Below are positions 28,714 through 36,063 of a stretch of DNA of 64,000 bases, in pieces (within the stretch, counting starts at the first letter, position 1; each line of letters starts with the position of its first letter). The notes below the pieces were generated by a model. It was not told the DNA's origin. It saw only the letters and a list, made by a program, of their open reading frames with translations, and ran no database searches. Source of the DNA: VHCN01 sp964589935 (GTDB lineage: Bacteria > Verrucomicrobiota > Verrucomicrobiia > Limisphaerales > VHCN01); contig CAZPVD010000009.1 of assembly GCA_964589935.1 (NCBI GenBank), positions 62,001-126,000 on the forward strand. Reading direction: 5' to 3'. Both the position numbers and the translations under genes were made by a program.

Positions 28714-30300
28714 CTAGCAACCATGCAGTCGGATGTCCACTTGCAGTCCCGACGGCTGGCGGTTGTGCGCCGAGACGGTGCCCTGGCACGCCTCGACGCA
28801 CGTCTTCACGATCGCGAGACCGAGGCCGATGCCGCCCGTGTCGCGGCTGCGCGACGCCTCAAGACGGTAAAACGGATCGAAGATTTGTCGCAGCGCCTTG
28901 TCCGGCACGCCGGGACCGCTGTCCGAAACACTGAAAACAATATCCTCGCCCTCGCGTCGCGCGGTGATTGCAATCGGCCCGGCCTTCGTGCCGGCGTAGC
29001 GGACGGCATTGCGCACGAGGTTCGCAACGCCGCGCGCGAGCAGCTCCGGGTCGGCCATCGCGCGCAACGACGGATCCACTTGCACGTGGACATTTGGCAT
29101 TTCGTTCGCCTCGCGGTTCACGACGCGTCGCGCGAGCTCGGCGAGTTCGACGGGCCGCAGCCGCGTTTCCTTGGGCTTGAGGCTGGCCTTTGAAAACGCG
29201 AGCAACTCGTGCACGAGCGAGGACATCTCCTGGATTTCCTCGCGCAGTTGCTCGACATGCGCGTGCTGCGATTCGCCGGCGCGTTCCTCAAGAATGCCGA
29301 GCGCCATCTGGATGCGCGCGATGGGCGCGCACAGCTCGTGCGCCACGTCGCCGAGGAAGCGCTTCTGCCCCTTGACCTGCGCGTCGAGGCGCGCGGCCAT
29401 CCGGTTGATGGACTGGCCGAGGTCACCCAACTCGTCGCGGCGTGTGTCATCCACCCGGCCGTCGAACTGCCCGTCCGCAATCTCATGCGCGGCGGATTGC
29501 GCGCGGCGGACTGTTCTCGTGATGCCGCGCACAAACGGAAGCCAGAACAGCGCGGACACGAGCGCCGCACCACCGCCGAGAATCAGCCACGGCTTCGGAT
29601 CGAACAGCAGCCCGCCGACTCGAATCGAATCCGACGCGATGAGCAGCGCGACCGGCTGGCGCGAGCCGGGACCCGCAAGCACCGGCACGCGCAGGCCGAT
29701 CCAGTAGCGCACGGGGTTCGTGGAGCGCACGACAAACTTCGGATAATGCAAGCGGGGTGGAACGCCTTGATCCTTGCCCTCGCCTCCGCGCGGCGGGCCA
29801 AAATCATCCGGGCCGTCCCGGCGCGGCGGACGGTCTTCATCGAATGGCGGTCCTCCGCCACGACGAGGCGGCGGACCGTCGCGGAAATCGGGAGAGCCAT
29901 CAAACTGCGGACGTTTTCGTTCCTCCGGCGGTGGGCCATTGGGTCCAGGCGGCGCGCCGGCGGGGCGCTTGTTGATTTCTTTTTCCACTTCTTCCGGCAG
30001 CGCACAGCGCGTGCCCGCGATCTGCGCGCCATCCGGGCGATACATCAGGAAATCCGCGCCATACCGCGCGCTGTAGCGCGCGAGCAACCGCTCCCAGTCC
30101 TCGGGTGGCGAGGCGCGCAGTTCGGTCACGAGGACTTCGGTGAGCGCCTCGATTCGGTCCTGCGCGGCGCCGAGCAGGATTGAACTGAAGCCCAGCCGGA
30201 ACTGCTGCGCGACAAAGACCCAGCCCAGCACGACAAGAAGCAGCAGGTTCAAAAAAAACCAACCGAGTATTTTTGCGAAGAGCGGAAAGCGTGGCTTCAT
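28714..30300 (-). CDS. CpxA-like sensor histidine kinase with a Pro/Gly/Arg-rich periplasmic segment
   Basis: A 528-residue kinase with two membrane segments (about 10-30 and 238-256). Its periplasmic part holds a low-complexity stretch rich in Pro, Gly, Arg, Asp and Phe (about residues 112-181), including PPPRRGGGPPFDEDRPPRRD. HAMP, HisKA and HATPase domains follow, with phosphoacceptor His321 in FLGDVAHELCAPIARI, N box LVRNAVRYAG, G1 DSGPGVPD and G2 GIGLGLAIVKT. The ATGA overlap with the upstream response regulator makes them a pair. Domain order matches CpxA, but the periplasmic stretch is unlike it. Confidence 0.9.
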   Translation of the reverse strand: MKPRFPLFAKILGWFFLNLLLLVVLGWVFVAQQFRLGFSSILLGAAQDRIEALTEVLVTELRASPPEDWERLLARYSARYGADFLMYRPDGAQIAGTRCALPEEVEKEINKRPAGAPPGPNGPPPEERKRPQFDGSPDFRDGPPPRRGGGPPFDEDRPPRRDGPDDFGPPRGGEGKDQGVPPRLHYPKFVVRSTNPVRYWIGLRVPVLAGPGSRQPVALLIASDSIRVGGLLFDPKPWLILGGGAALVSALFWLPFVRGITRTVRRAQSAAHEIADGQFDGRVDDTRRDELGDLGQSINRMAARLDAQVKGQKRFLGDVAHELCAPIARIQMALGILEERAGESQHAHVEQLREEIQEMSSLVHELLAFSKASLKPKETRLRPVELAELARRVVNREANEMPNVHVQVDPSLRAMADPELLARGVANLVRNAVRYAGTKAGPIAITARREGEDIVFSVSDSGPGVPDKALRQIFDPFYRLEASRSRDTGGIGLGLAIVKTCVEACQGTVSAHNRQPSGLQVDIRLHGC

Positions 30301-31064
30301 GCGTCGTCGGGATTGATGAGCATGTAGCCCGCGCTGCGGAGCGTGCGGATGAAGCGCGGGTTCTTCGGCTCGTCGCCGAGCTTCTTGCGCAACGCGGAGA
30401 TGTGAACGTCAATCGAGCGGTCGAACACGTCGTAGTTCCGGTCGCGCACCTCGTCGAGCAACTGCTCGCGCGTCCGCACGCGACCGCGCGCGCGGGCGAG
30501 CGAGAGCAGCAGGTCGAACTCAACCGGCGTGAGGTTCAGCGGCTGGTCACCAAGCACGGCTGTGCGCGTGTTTGGGTTGACGCGCAGCGGGCCGACGACG
30601 GCCTCGGGTTCGCCACCGTCGCTGGGAGAATCTTTTGTCGCCGCGGTGAGCGTCGAGCGGCGCGTGACAGCGCGCAGGCGCGCGAGCAGTTCGCGCGTGG
30701 AAAAAGTTTTCGGCAGATAATCGTCCGCGCCGATTTCGAGGCCGACGATGCGGTCGGCCTCCTCGCCGCGGCCGGTGAGCATGAGCACGGGCACGTCGGA
30801 CTTGTGGCGGATTTGCTTGAGCGCCTCGAAGCCGTCGAGGCCGGGCATCATTACGTCGAGGATGATCGCGTGCCACGGCTCGGAGGTCGCGCGCGCGACG
30901 CCGTCCGCGCCGGTGTGGACCATCTCGACGGCGTAGCCGAGCGGCGTGAGATAATCTCGGATGAGCCGGCAGAGTTTTTTGTCGTCGTCCACGACGAGGA
31001 TGCGCGTGGACGCCTGTGGCGTTGCAGCGGCGGACGGAGAGGAAAGTTGTCGTGGCGCGGACAT
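30297..31064 (-). CDS. OmpR-family response regulator (CpxR-like)
   Basis: A 255-residue regulator from the ATG giving MSAPRQLSSP; the first 20 residues are Ser/Ala-rich. The receiver has DDDKK near residue 25, the phosphoacceptor Asp in AIILDVMMPG, and YLPKTFS as the switch region. The winged helix has LNLTPVEFDLLLSLAR and VDVHISALRKKLGD, then IRTLRSAGYML. An in-frame ATG 41 codons upstream (MNLHSLFTVG) would add a basic/Pro-rich tail and cannot be excluded. It is encoded directly upstream of the partner kinase, whose start overlaps its stop. Confidence 0.88.
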   Translation of the reverse strand: MSAPRQLSSPSAAATPQASTRILVVDDDKKLCRLIRDYLTPLGYAVEMVHTGADGVARATSEPWHAIILDVMMPGLDGFEALKQIRHKSDVPVLMLTGRGEEADRIVGLEIGADDYLPKTFSTRELLARLRAVTRRSTLTAATKDSPSDGGEPEAVVGPLRVNPNTRTAVLGDQPLNLTPVEFDLLLSLARARGRVRTREQLLDEVRDRNYDVFDRSIDVHISALRKKLGDEPKNPRFIRTLRSAGYMLINPDDA

Positions 31065-31334
31065 TGGATTTTCGTGGGCGATCTTCGCAGAATCGGGCGC
31101 GTTTGGGAACACCGGCTTCGCCGCCGCTTCGGGCGCGGGCGGCTTGCGGTTTCTTTTTCCAACCGTGAAGAGCGAGTGCAGGTTCATGGGCGGAGCCGTC
31201 GGGCGAGTTTTCGCGCACTGGAATTCTTCAGCATGGCCGCAATGTAACGACTCGCGACGGGCGGCAGGCCAGAACATTTACCTCTGCTTAACAATTTCTT
31301 CCGCCCTCGAAATAATCTCTTAACAGGCGCGGCG

Positions 31335-31793
31335 TTGAATGTGGCCATGAAAGCTGAATTCAATTCTTCAAGCCGCCGCTGGCTGGTGGTGGATGACGAG
31401 CTCATAATCGCGGAAATGACGGCCCAGCTTCTGCGCCGTCTGAACCGTTCGGTGGAGGTGGTGCCCTTCAGCAACCCCGTGGAAGCATTGCGCGCCTTCG
31501 AGGCGGATCCCGAGTCGGTCGAGATGGTGCTTACCGACTGCAACATGCCGGAGCTGGACGGCATCAAATTGACCCGCCTCATCCGGTCGCGCGGGCTGGG
31601 CACGAAGGTCGTTCTCATGAGCGCCGATTTTCCCGACTTGACCACGGATGAAATGCGATGGCTTGGATTTTCTGCTGCGCTGGCGAAACCCTTTTCACTC
31701 GCCGACATTGAAACAGTTCTCCGGTCGGTGCTTTCTTTGGCGCCTCAACCCGACTTCGTGACGGACGGACGTCTTCAACTTCAATCCGCATAA
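31335..31793 (+). CDS. Stand-alone receiver protein (first copy)
   Basis: A 152-residue CheY-like receiver with no output domain. The pocket residues WLVVDDE (about 16-22), phosphoacceptor Asp68 in MVLTDCNMPELDG, the SAD and AKPFS switch regions are all present. It is clearly paralogous to the receiver encoded 4 kb downstream: both share RRW-x-VVDDE, TD-x2-MPE-x-DG, LIR, and LG-x-SA-x-LAKPF. It lies seven bases ahead of the first YHYH gene, so it is probably co-transcribed with it. A methionine four codons in is an alternative start. Confidence 0.88.
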   Translation: MNVAMKAEFNSSSRRWLVVDDELIIAEMTAQLLRRLNRSVEVVPFSNPVEALRAFEADPESVEMVLTDCNMPELDGIKLTRLIRSRGLGTKVVLMSADFPDLTTDEMRWLGFSAALAKPFSLADIETVLRSVLSLAPQPDFVTDGRLQLQSA

Positions 31794-31800
31794 ATTTTTC

Positions 31801-33570
31801 ATGCGCCTTGCACCTTTTTTATTTCCGAATCGGCCTGTAGCGCTGGTCGTGCTGTTCGGGATGACGTTCACCGCCGCGGCGCAGACCACTGACCCGCGCG
31901 TCGCTTCGTGGCTCACCACTTACTCCGGCAAATACGCGCGCATCTACGGGACCGACGCCGACAAGACTTCCGGCGCGGCCGTCACCACATGGAGCAACGG
32001 CACGCAGACGCAGTCGTTGCCCGCCTACTGCGGCATCCAGGAGGTTTCGTATTCGACGGACTGGGTTTATTTCCGCTCAACGGGACTCGGCAGCCACGTC
32101 ATGGGGCCGTGGTATCTGAACGCCGGCCGCACGACTATTTTTCCGAACCTGCCGAAAAACACGGCGACGTTCTACCGCATCCCGCGAAATCCAACCGTGC
32201 CTGTGACAAAGACGCTCACGGGCCTCGGTGCCATCGGCTATTTCGTGGACGGCGTGGCGATGTTCGACAGCCGCGATGGTTATGTTTGGACAGGCACCAC
32301 CGAGTCCGGCATGGGCACCGGCTACTGGAATCGCGATGCTTACGTGAACGAAAGCATCACGTTCGATCCTGGCTACGCGCATCAGGAGAACACCGGCACG
32401 CATCATTATCACGCGAACCCCATCGCGTTGCGCTACCTGCTTGGCGACAACGTCACGTTCAACTCTTCGACGAAGACTTACTCCGAGAATGCCGCCGCGC
32501 CGACGAAGCACTCGCCCGTTCTCGGCTGGGTGCGCGACGGTTATCCAGTCTATGGGCCTTACGGCTACGCGAGCGCGATGAACTCCAACAGCGGCGTGCG
32601 GCGCATGGTCAGCGGTTACGTTGTGCGCAATGGCCAGAACGGCACGCAAAACCTCACCACCGCCGGGCGCACGACGATTCCGCAATGGGCCGTGCGCGCT
32701 TACAGCGTGTCCGCCAGCCAAAGCGGGCCGAGTGTCTCGACCACGTATCCGCTCGGTCGCTACATGGAGGACAACGATTACCTCGGCGACCTCGGCAAGA
32801 CGCAGGGCACGGACTTCGACCTCGACGAATATAACGGCCGCTTTTGCGTGACGCCGGAATTTCCCGGCGGCACTTACGCTTACTTCGTCGCCATCAACGC
32901 CAGCGGCATTCCTGTGTTTCCCTACAACATCGGCCGCGCCTTTTACGGCAACCCCACCGGCGCGATGGTCGCCTCGCTCACCGAAACAGTGACGACGAAT
33001 TTTGTTGGCGGTGCAAGCTCGCCCCTCACGGTCAATTCAACCGCAGTCAGCGGCGGCACGGTCACGCTTGTATGGAGTTCTGTTGAAGGCGGCAGCTACC
33101 GCGTTGAATCCGCCTCGGCGCTCACGAACTGGACAACGAAGGTTGCGAGCGTCAGCGCGGCGACCAACGCCGTCGCAACGCAATCCGCCACGAGCACGAG
33201 CGGCACGAAAGAATTCTACCGCGTCGCCCTTACCGCCGTCGCCAGCTATGACACCGCAGGCAGCGGCGGTGGCGGTGGCGGCGGCGGCACGAGCGCCGTT
33301 GCGCCGGGAGGCAGCGCGAGCCGCGGCACATCAGTCACGGTGACCATCACGCTTCCGACTTCGCCGCCGCAGCCACCGGCGAATCTCGTGCCGACCAGCG
33401 TCACGCTTGCGGGCACGATCACCGGCACCGCCATTTCGCGACCGAGCGCCGGCACGGTGCAGGCCACCTTTGTGATCCCTTCGAATGCGTCCACTGGCGC
33501 GCAAAACGTCGTGGTCGTGTTCAGCCCCGCGCCGACCTACACGCTGACGGGAGGCTTCACGATCAATTGA
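31801..33570 (+). CDS. Exported YHYH-domain protein (HHYH variant)
   Basis: A 589-residue exported protein with a signal peptide (about 1-27). The YHYH domain occupies about residues 30-385. Its namesake motif reads HHYH (residues 201-204, in TGTHHYHANPIALRYLL) rather than YHYH. LGWVRDGYPVYGPYGYA and DLDEYNGRFCVTPEFPGGTY are the typical later blocks. An Ig-like segment follows (LTVNSTAVSGGTVTLVWSSV), then a Gly8 linker and a C-terminal beta domain ending GFTIN. YHYH proteins are mostly uncharacterised. The next gene, a copper-binding MbnP fusion, starts 23 bases later. Confidence 0.82.
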   Translation: MRLAPFLFPNRPVALVVLFGMTFTAAAQTTDPRVASWLTTYSGKYARIYGTDADKTSGAAVTTWSNGTQTQSLPAYCGIQEVSYSTDWVYFRSTGLGSHVMGPWYLNAGRTTIFPNLPKNTATFYRIPRNPTVPVTKTLTGLGAIGYFVDGVAMFDSRDGYVWTGTTESGMGTGYWNRDAYVNESITFDPGYAHQENTGTHHYHANPIALRYLLGDNVTFNSSTKTYSENAAAPTKHSPVLGWVRDGYPVYGPYGYASAMNSNSGVRRMVSGYVVRNGQNGTQNLTTAGRTTIPQWAVRAYSVSASQSGPSVSTTYPLGRYMEDNDYLGDLGKTQGTDFDLDEYNGRFCVTPEFPGGTYAYFVAINASGIPVFPYNIGRAFYGNPTGAMVASLTETVTTNFVGGASSPLTVNSTAVSGGTVTLVWSSVEGGSYRVESASALTNWTTKVASVSAATNAVATQSATSTSGTKEFYRVALTAVASYDTAGSGGGGGGGGTSAVAPGGSASRGTSVTVTITLPTSPPQPPANLVPTSVTLAGTITGTAISRPSAGTVQATFVIPSNASTGAQNVVVVFSPAPTYTLTGGFTIN

Positions 33571-33593
33571 TCCGCCGCCGAAGCCGCGCCCCA

Positions 33594-35504
33594 ATGAAAC
33601 CAATTTCAAATCACAAGCAACGGTTTGCGCGGGCGCGCGCCGCCGGAGCGCTGTGTGCGGGGCTTTTCTTCGTCGCGGTCAATACGAGTGTTGCAGTTAC
33701 GCTGAATGTCCGCGTCGCTGCCCGCTTCAACGACGCGCCACTCGTGCTTGATTCACTCGTTAACACGACCGCGGCGGGACAGGCCGTTTCCGTGACGCGG
33801 TTGGATTTTCTGTTGTCAAACTTTGCCCTGCATGAAGCCGGCGGCGGTTGGACGGAGCGCACCAACACGTTTGCCTATGTCAGCGTGCGCGAGGGGCGGA
33901 CGACGTTTTCCGTGGAGAATGTTCCAGCGGGAAGTTACGACCGCATCCGTTTTCACGTCGGGCTAGAACCCGCGATCAATCACAGCGACCCCGCGAAGTT
34001 TCCCGCCGCGCATCCGCTCAACGCCGTCTTGAACGGCCTGCATTGGAATTGGCAGGGTGGCTACGTGTTTCTCGCGATGGAGGGCCGCTGGCGCCTGCCG
34101 GACGGCTCGCTGGGCGGCTACTCTCACCACATCGCGAATGACGCGCGACTGATGACTGTGTCGCTGCCCGTCGCTCTCTCGCTGCCCCGCGATGCCGCGC
34201 TCGATCTGGCCTTGCACGTGGATCGCATCTGGAGCGGCAAGTCCGCGATCAAACTCAGCCCTGAAGCCGTCTCGACGCATTCACGCGAAGGCGACGTGCT
34301 CGCGGCGCAACTGGCTGAGAACATTCAGGCCGCATTCGCCGTCGGCGTTGCCGAGCCGCGCGTCGCGGGAAAGTCAGACGAGCCATTTGAGTTTCGTCCG
34401 CCGCCGCCCCGGTTCGGAAGACCTCCGCCACTTCCGCCACCGTTCGCGCGGGAACGCGAACCGAGCGTTGCGTTGCCCAAAGGCACGACGCCTTATCGCC
34501 TGACGTTCGGGCGGCAGTTTCCAATTCCCGATTTGCCGCGCGACAATCCGCTGACGGAGCAAGGCGTCGCGCTCGGGCGACAGTTGTTCAACGATCCGAT
34601 CCTTTCGATCAACGGCAAGCAATCATGCTCGTCGTGCCATCAAGCGGACGCGGCTTTCACCGACAAGGGTCGCGCCGCGAGCCTCGGTGCCGAGGGACAG
34701 GCCGGAACGCGCAACGCGATGCCGCTCTTCAACCTCGCGTGGAACCGCTCGTTTTTCTGGGACGGTCGCGCACGCACGCTGCGCGAGCAGGTGCTCATGC
34801 CGATCCAAAATCCCATCGAGATGCACGAATCGCTGACGAACGTGGTAAGAAAGCTTGAAAACTCAGCGTCAAAAAACTCCACAAATTATCCCGCGCTCTT
34901 TGCGCGCGCGTTCGGCTCGCAAGAGATCGCGGCCGAGCGCATCGCAATGGCGCTGGAGCAATTTCTCGTCACGCTCGTCAGCGACGATTCCAGGTTCGAC
35001 CGCGTGATGCAGGGACGCGAGCAGCCGAGCGAGGATGAGCGTCGCGGCTTCGAGCTGTTCAACACCGAATTCGATCCGCGGCGAGGCTTGTTTGGCGCGG
35101 ATTGTTTTCACTGTCACGGCGGACCGTTCTTCACCAACCACCGTTTCGCCAACAACGGCCTCGATGCGGAGCCGCGCGACACGGGCCGGCTTGAAGTGAC
35201 CAAGAATGAGCATGACCGTGGGCTGTTCGCCGTGCCGTCATTGCGCAACGTGGCGTTGACCGCGCCCTATATGCACGACGGACGCTTCAAGACGCTCGAA
35301 GAAGTCGTCGAGCACTACAGCACCGGTGTGCGGCGCAGCGCGACGCTCGACCCGAACCTCGCGAAGCATCCCGTGCAGGGTCTCCAGCTTTCCGTGGAGG
35401 ACAAGCGCGCTCTCATGGCGTTCTTGCGCATGCTCACGGACGAATCGCTGTCGCAACGCAACATGGCGAAGTCCGATCCTGATTTCCGCTCCAGTGGGCG
35501 GTAG
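33594..35504 (+). CDS. MbnP-MbnH fusion: copper-binding domain joined to di-heme cytochrome c peroxidase-like enzyme
   Basis: A 636-residue exported protein made of two parts normally encoded separately. Residues about 35-225 form an MbnP-like domain (PLVLDSLVNTTAAGQAVSVT, VPAGSYDRIRFHVGLEPAIN, then LHWNWQGGYVFLAMEGRW with Trp151 and Trp153, and GGYSHHIAND). A Pro-rich linker (about 269-283) leads to a MauG/MbnH/CcpA-type di-heme domain, with CSSCH at 345-349 and CFHCH at 504-508. In methanotrophs, MbnH oxidises a Trp of MbnP to kynurenine, which then helps bind Cu(I). Here enzyme and likely substrate are one chain. The ATG was chosen over a TTG overlapping the YHYH stop. Confidence 0.85.
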   Translation: MKPISNHKQRFARARAAGALCAGLFFVAVNTSVAVTLNVRVAARFNDAPLVLDSLVNTTAAGQAVSVTRLDFLLSNFALHEAGGGWTERTNTFAYVSVREGRTTFSVENVPAGSYDRIRFHVGLEPAINHSDPAKFPAAHPLNAVLNGLHWNWQGGYVFLAMEGRWRLPDGSLGGYSHHIANDARLMTVSLPVALSLPRDAALDLALHVDRIWSGKSAIKLSPEAVSTHSREGDVLAAQLAENIQAAFAVGVAEPRVAGKSDEPFEFRPPPPRFGRPPPLPPPFAREREPSVALPKGTTPYRLTFGRQFPIPDLPRDNPLTEQGVALGRQLFNDPILSINGKQSCSSCHQADAAFTDKGRAASLGAEGQAGTRNAMPLFNLAWNRSFFWDGRARTLREQVLMPIQNPIEMHESLTNVVRKLENSASKNSTNYPALFARAFGSQEIAAERIAMALEQFLVTLVSDDSRFDRVMQGREQPSEDERRGFELFNTEFDPRRGLFGADCFHCHGGPFFTNHRFANNGLDAEPRDTGRLEVTKNEHDRGLFAVPSLRNVALTAPYMHDGRFKTLEEVVEHYSTGVRRSATLDPNLAKHPVQGLQLSVEDKRALMAFLRMLTDESLSQRNMAKSDPDFRSSGR

Positions 35505-35543
35505 GCGGGCTGGTGTGAAAGTTGTGTGTCCACCGGCCCGCCT
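35503..35543 (+). terminator. Stem-loop after the MbnP-MbnH gene
   Basis: A 13-base stem AGGCGGGCTGGTG / CACCGGCCCGCCT with one T-G wobble and a 15-base loop begins on the last base of the stop codon. No T-run follows, so it may attenuate or protect RNA rather than end transcription fully. It separates the first receiver-YHYH-fusion unit from the second receiver-YHYH unit. Confidence 0.55.
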
Positions 35544-35581
35544 GAACCTTTGATGACAATGCGCAATCAACAAAACAAATC

Positions 35582-36028
35582 ATGAGTGCACCGTTTTACA
35601 CCGAACCCACACGGCGCTGGATGGTCGTGGACGACGAAGAGACTTACCTGCAAATCATGGTGCTGGTTCTGGAATGTCTTGGCGGCGCCGAAGTCCGCGG
35701 GTTCACCTCGCCTCGTGCGGCACTGGAGGCGCTCGCCGAGGCGCCGGGTGAATTTGAACTCATCGTGACCGACCGTCGAATGCCGGAGATTGACGGCCTC
35801 GAATTCGCGCAGCTCATCCGCGCGTGGGTGCCGGATGCAAAGGTCATTCTCGCCACAGCGGATTGTTCCGGTCTGTCAGACGAACTAGCGCGGCGGCTCG
35901 GCCTTTCTGCGGTCCTGGCAAAACCCTTCAAGCCGGGCGCTCTCGAAACGGCTGTCCGCGCCGCACTCGCGGAGCGGGCCGGAGACGGTTACGCTGCCCG
36001 GAACAGCACTCTGGCTTGCGCGGCATAA
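35582..36028 (+). CDS. Stand-alone receiver protein (second copy)
   Basis: A 148-residue CheY-like receiver paralogous to the first stand-alone receiver of this locus. The pocket WMVVDDEE, phosphoacceptor Asp64 in LIVTDRRMPEIDG, the ATAD threonine region and LAKPFKPG lysine are present, so it should be phosphorylatable. No output domain or DNA-binding part is encoded. The second YHYH gene starts 35 bases downstream. Its kinase is not obvious; candidates are the ethylene-receptor-like and CpxA-like kinases upstream in the window. Confidence 0.88.
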   Translation: MSAPFYTEPTRRWMVVDDEETYLQIMVLVLECLGGAEVRGFTSPRAALEALAEAPGEFELIVTDRRMPEIDGLEFAQLIRAWVPDAKVILATADCSGLSDELARRLGLSAVLAKPFKPGALETAVRAALAERAGDGYAARNSTLACAA

Positions 36029-36063
36029 CCGGGACAAATGGGCTAACAGCGACCGAAATCACA

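Noticed and set aside
33258..33300. GGC-rich tract in the first YHYH gene considered as a microsatellite or CRISPR-like repeat
   Set aside because: It encodes a Gly8 linker inside a continuous gene, with no spacer structure. No CRISPR array was seen anywhere in the window.
35505..35581. Possible methanobactin-like precursor gene next to the MbnP-MbnH fusion
   Set aside because: The gap is only about 77 bases and is filled by a stem-loop; no short Cys-containing frame with a start was seen. No precursor was found on the other side either.
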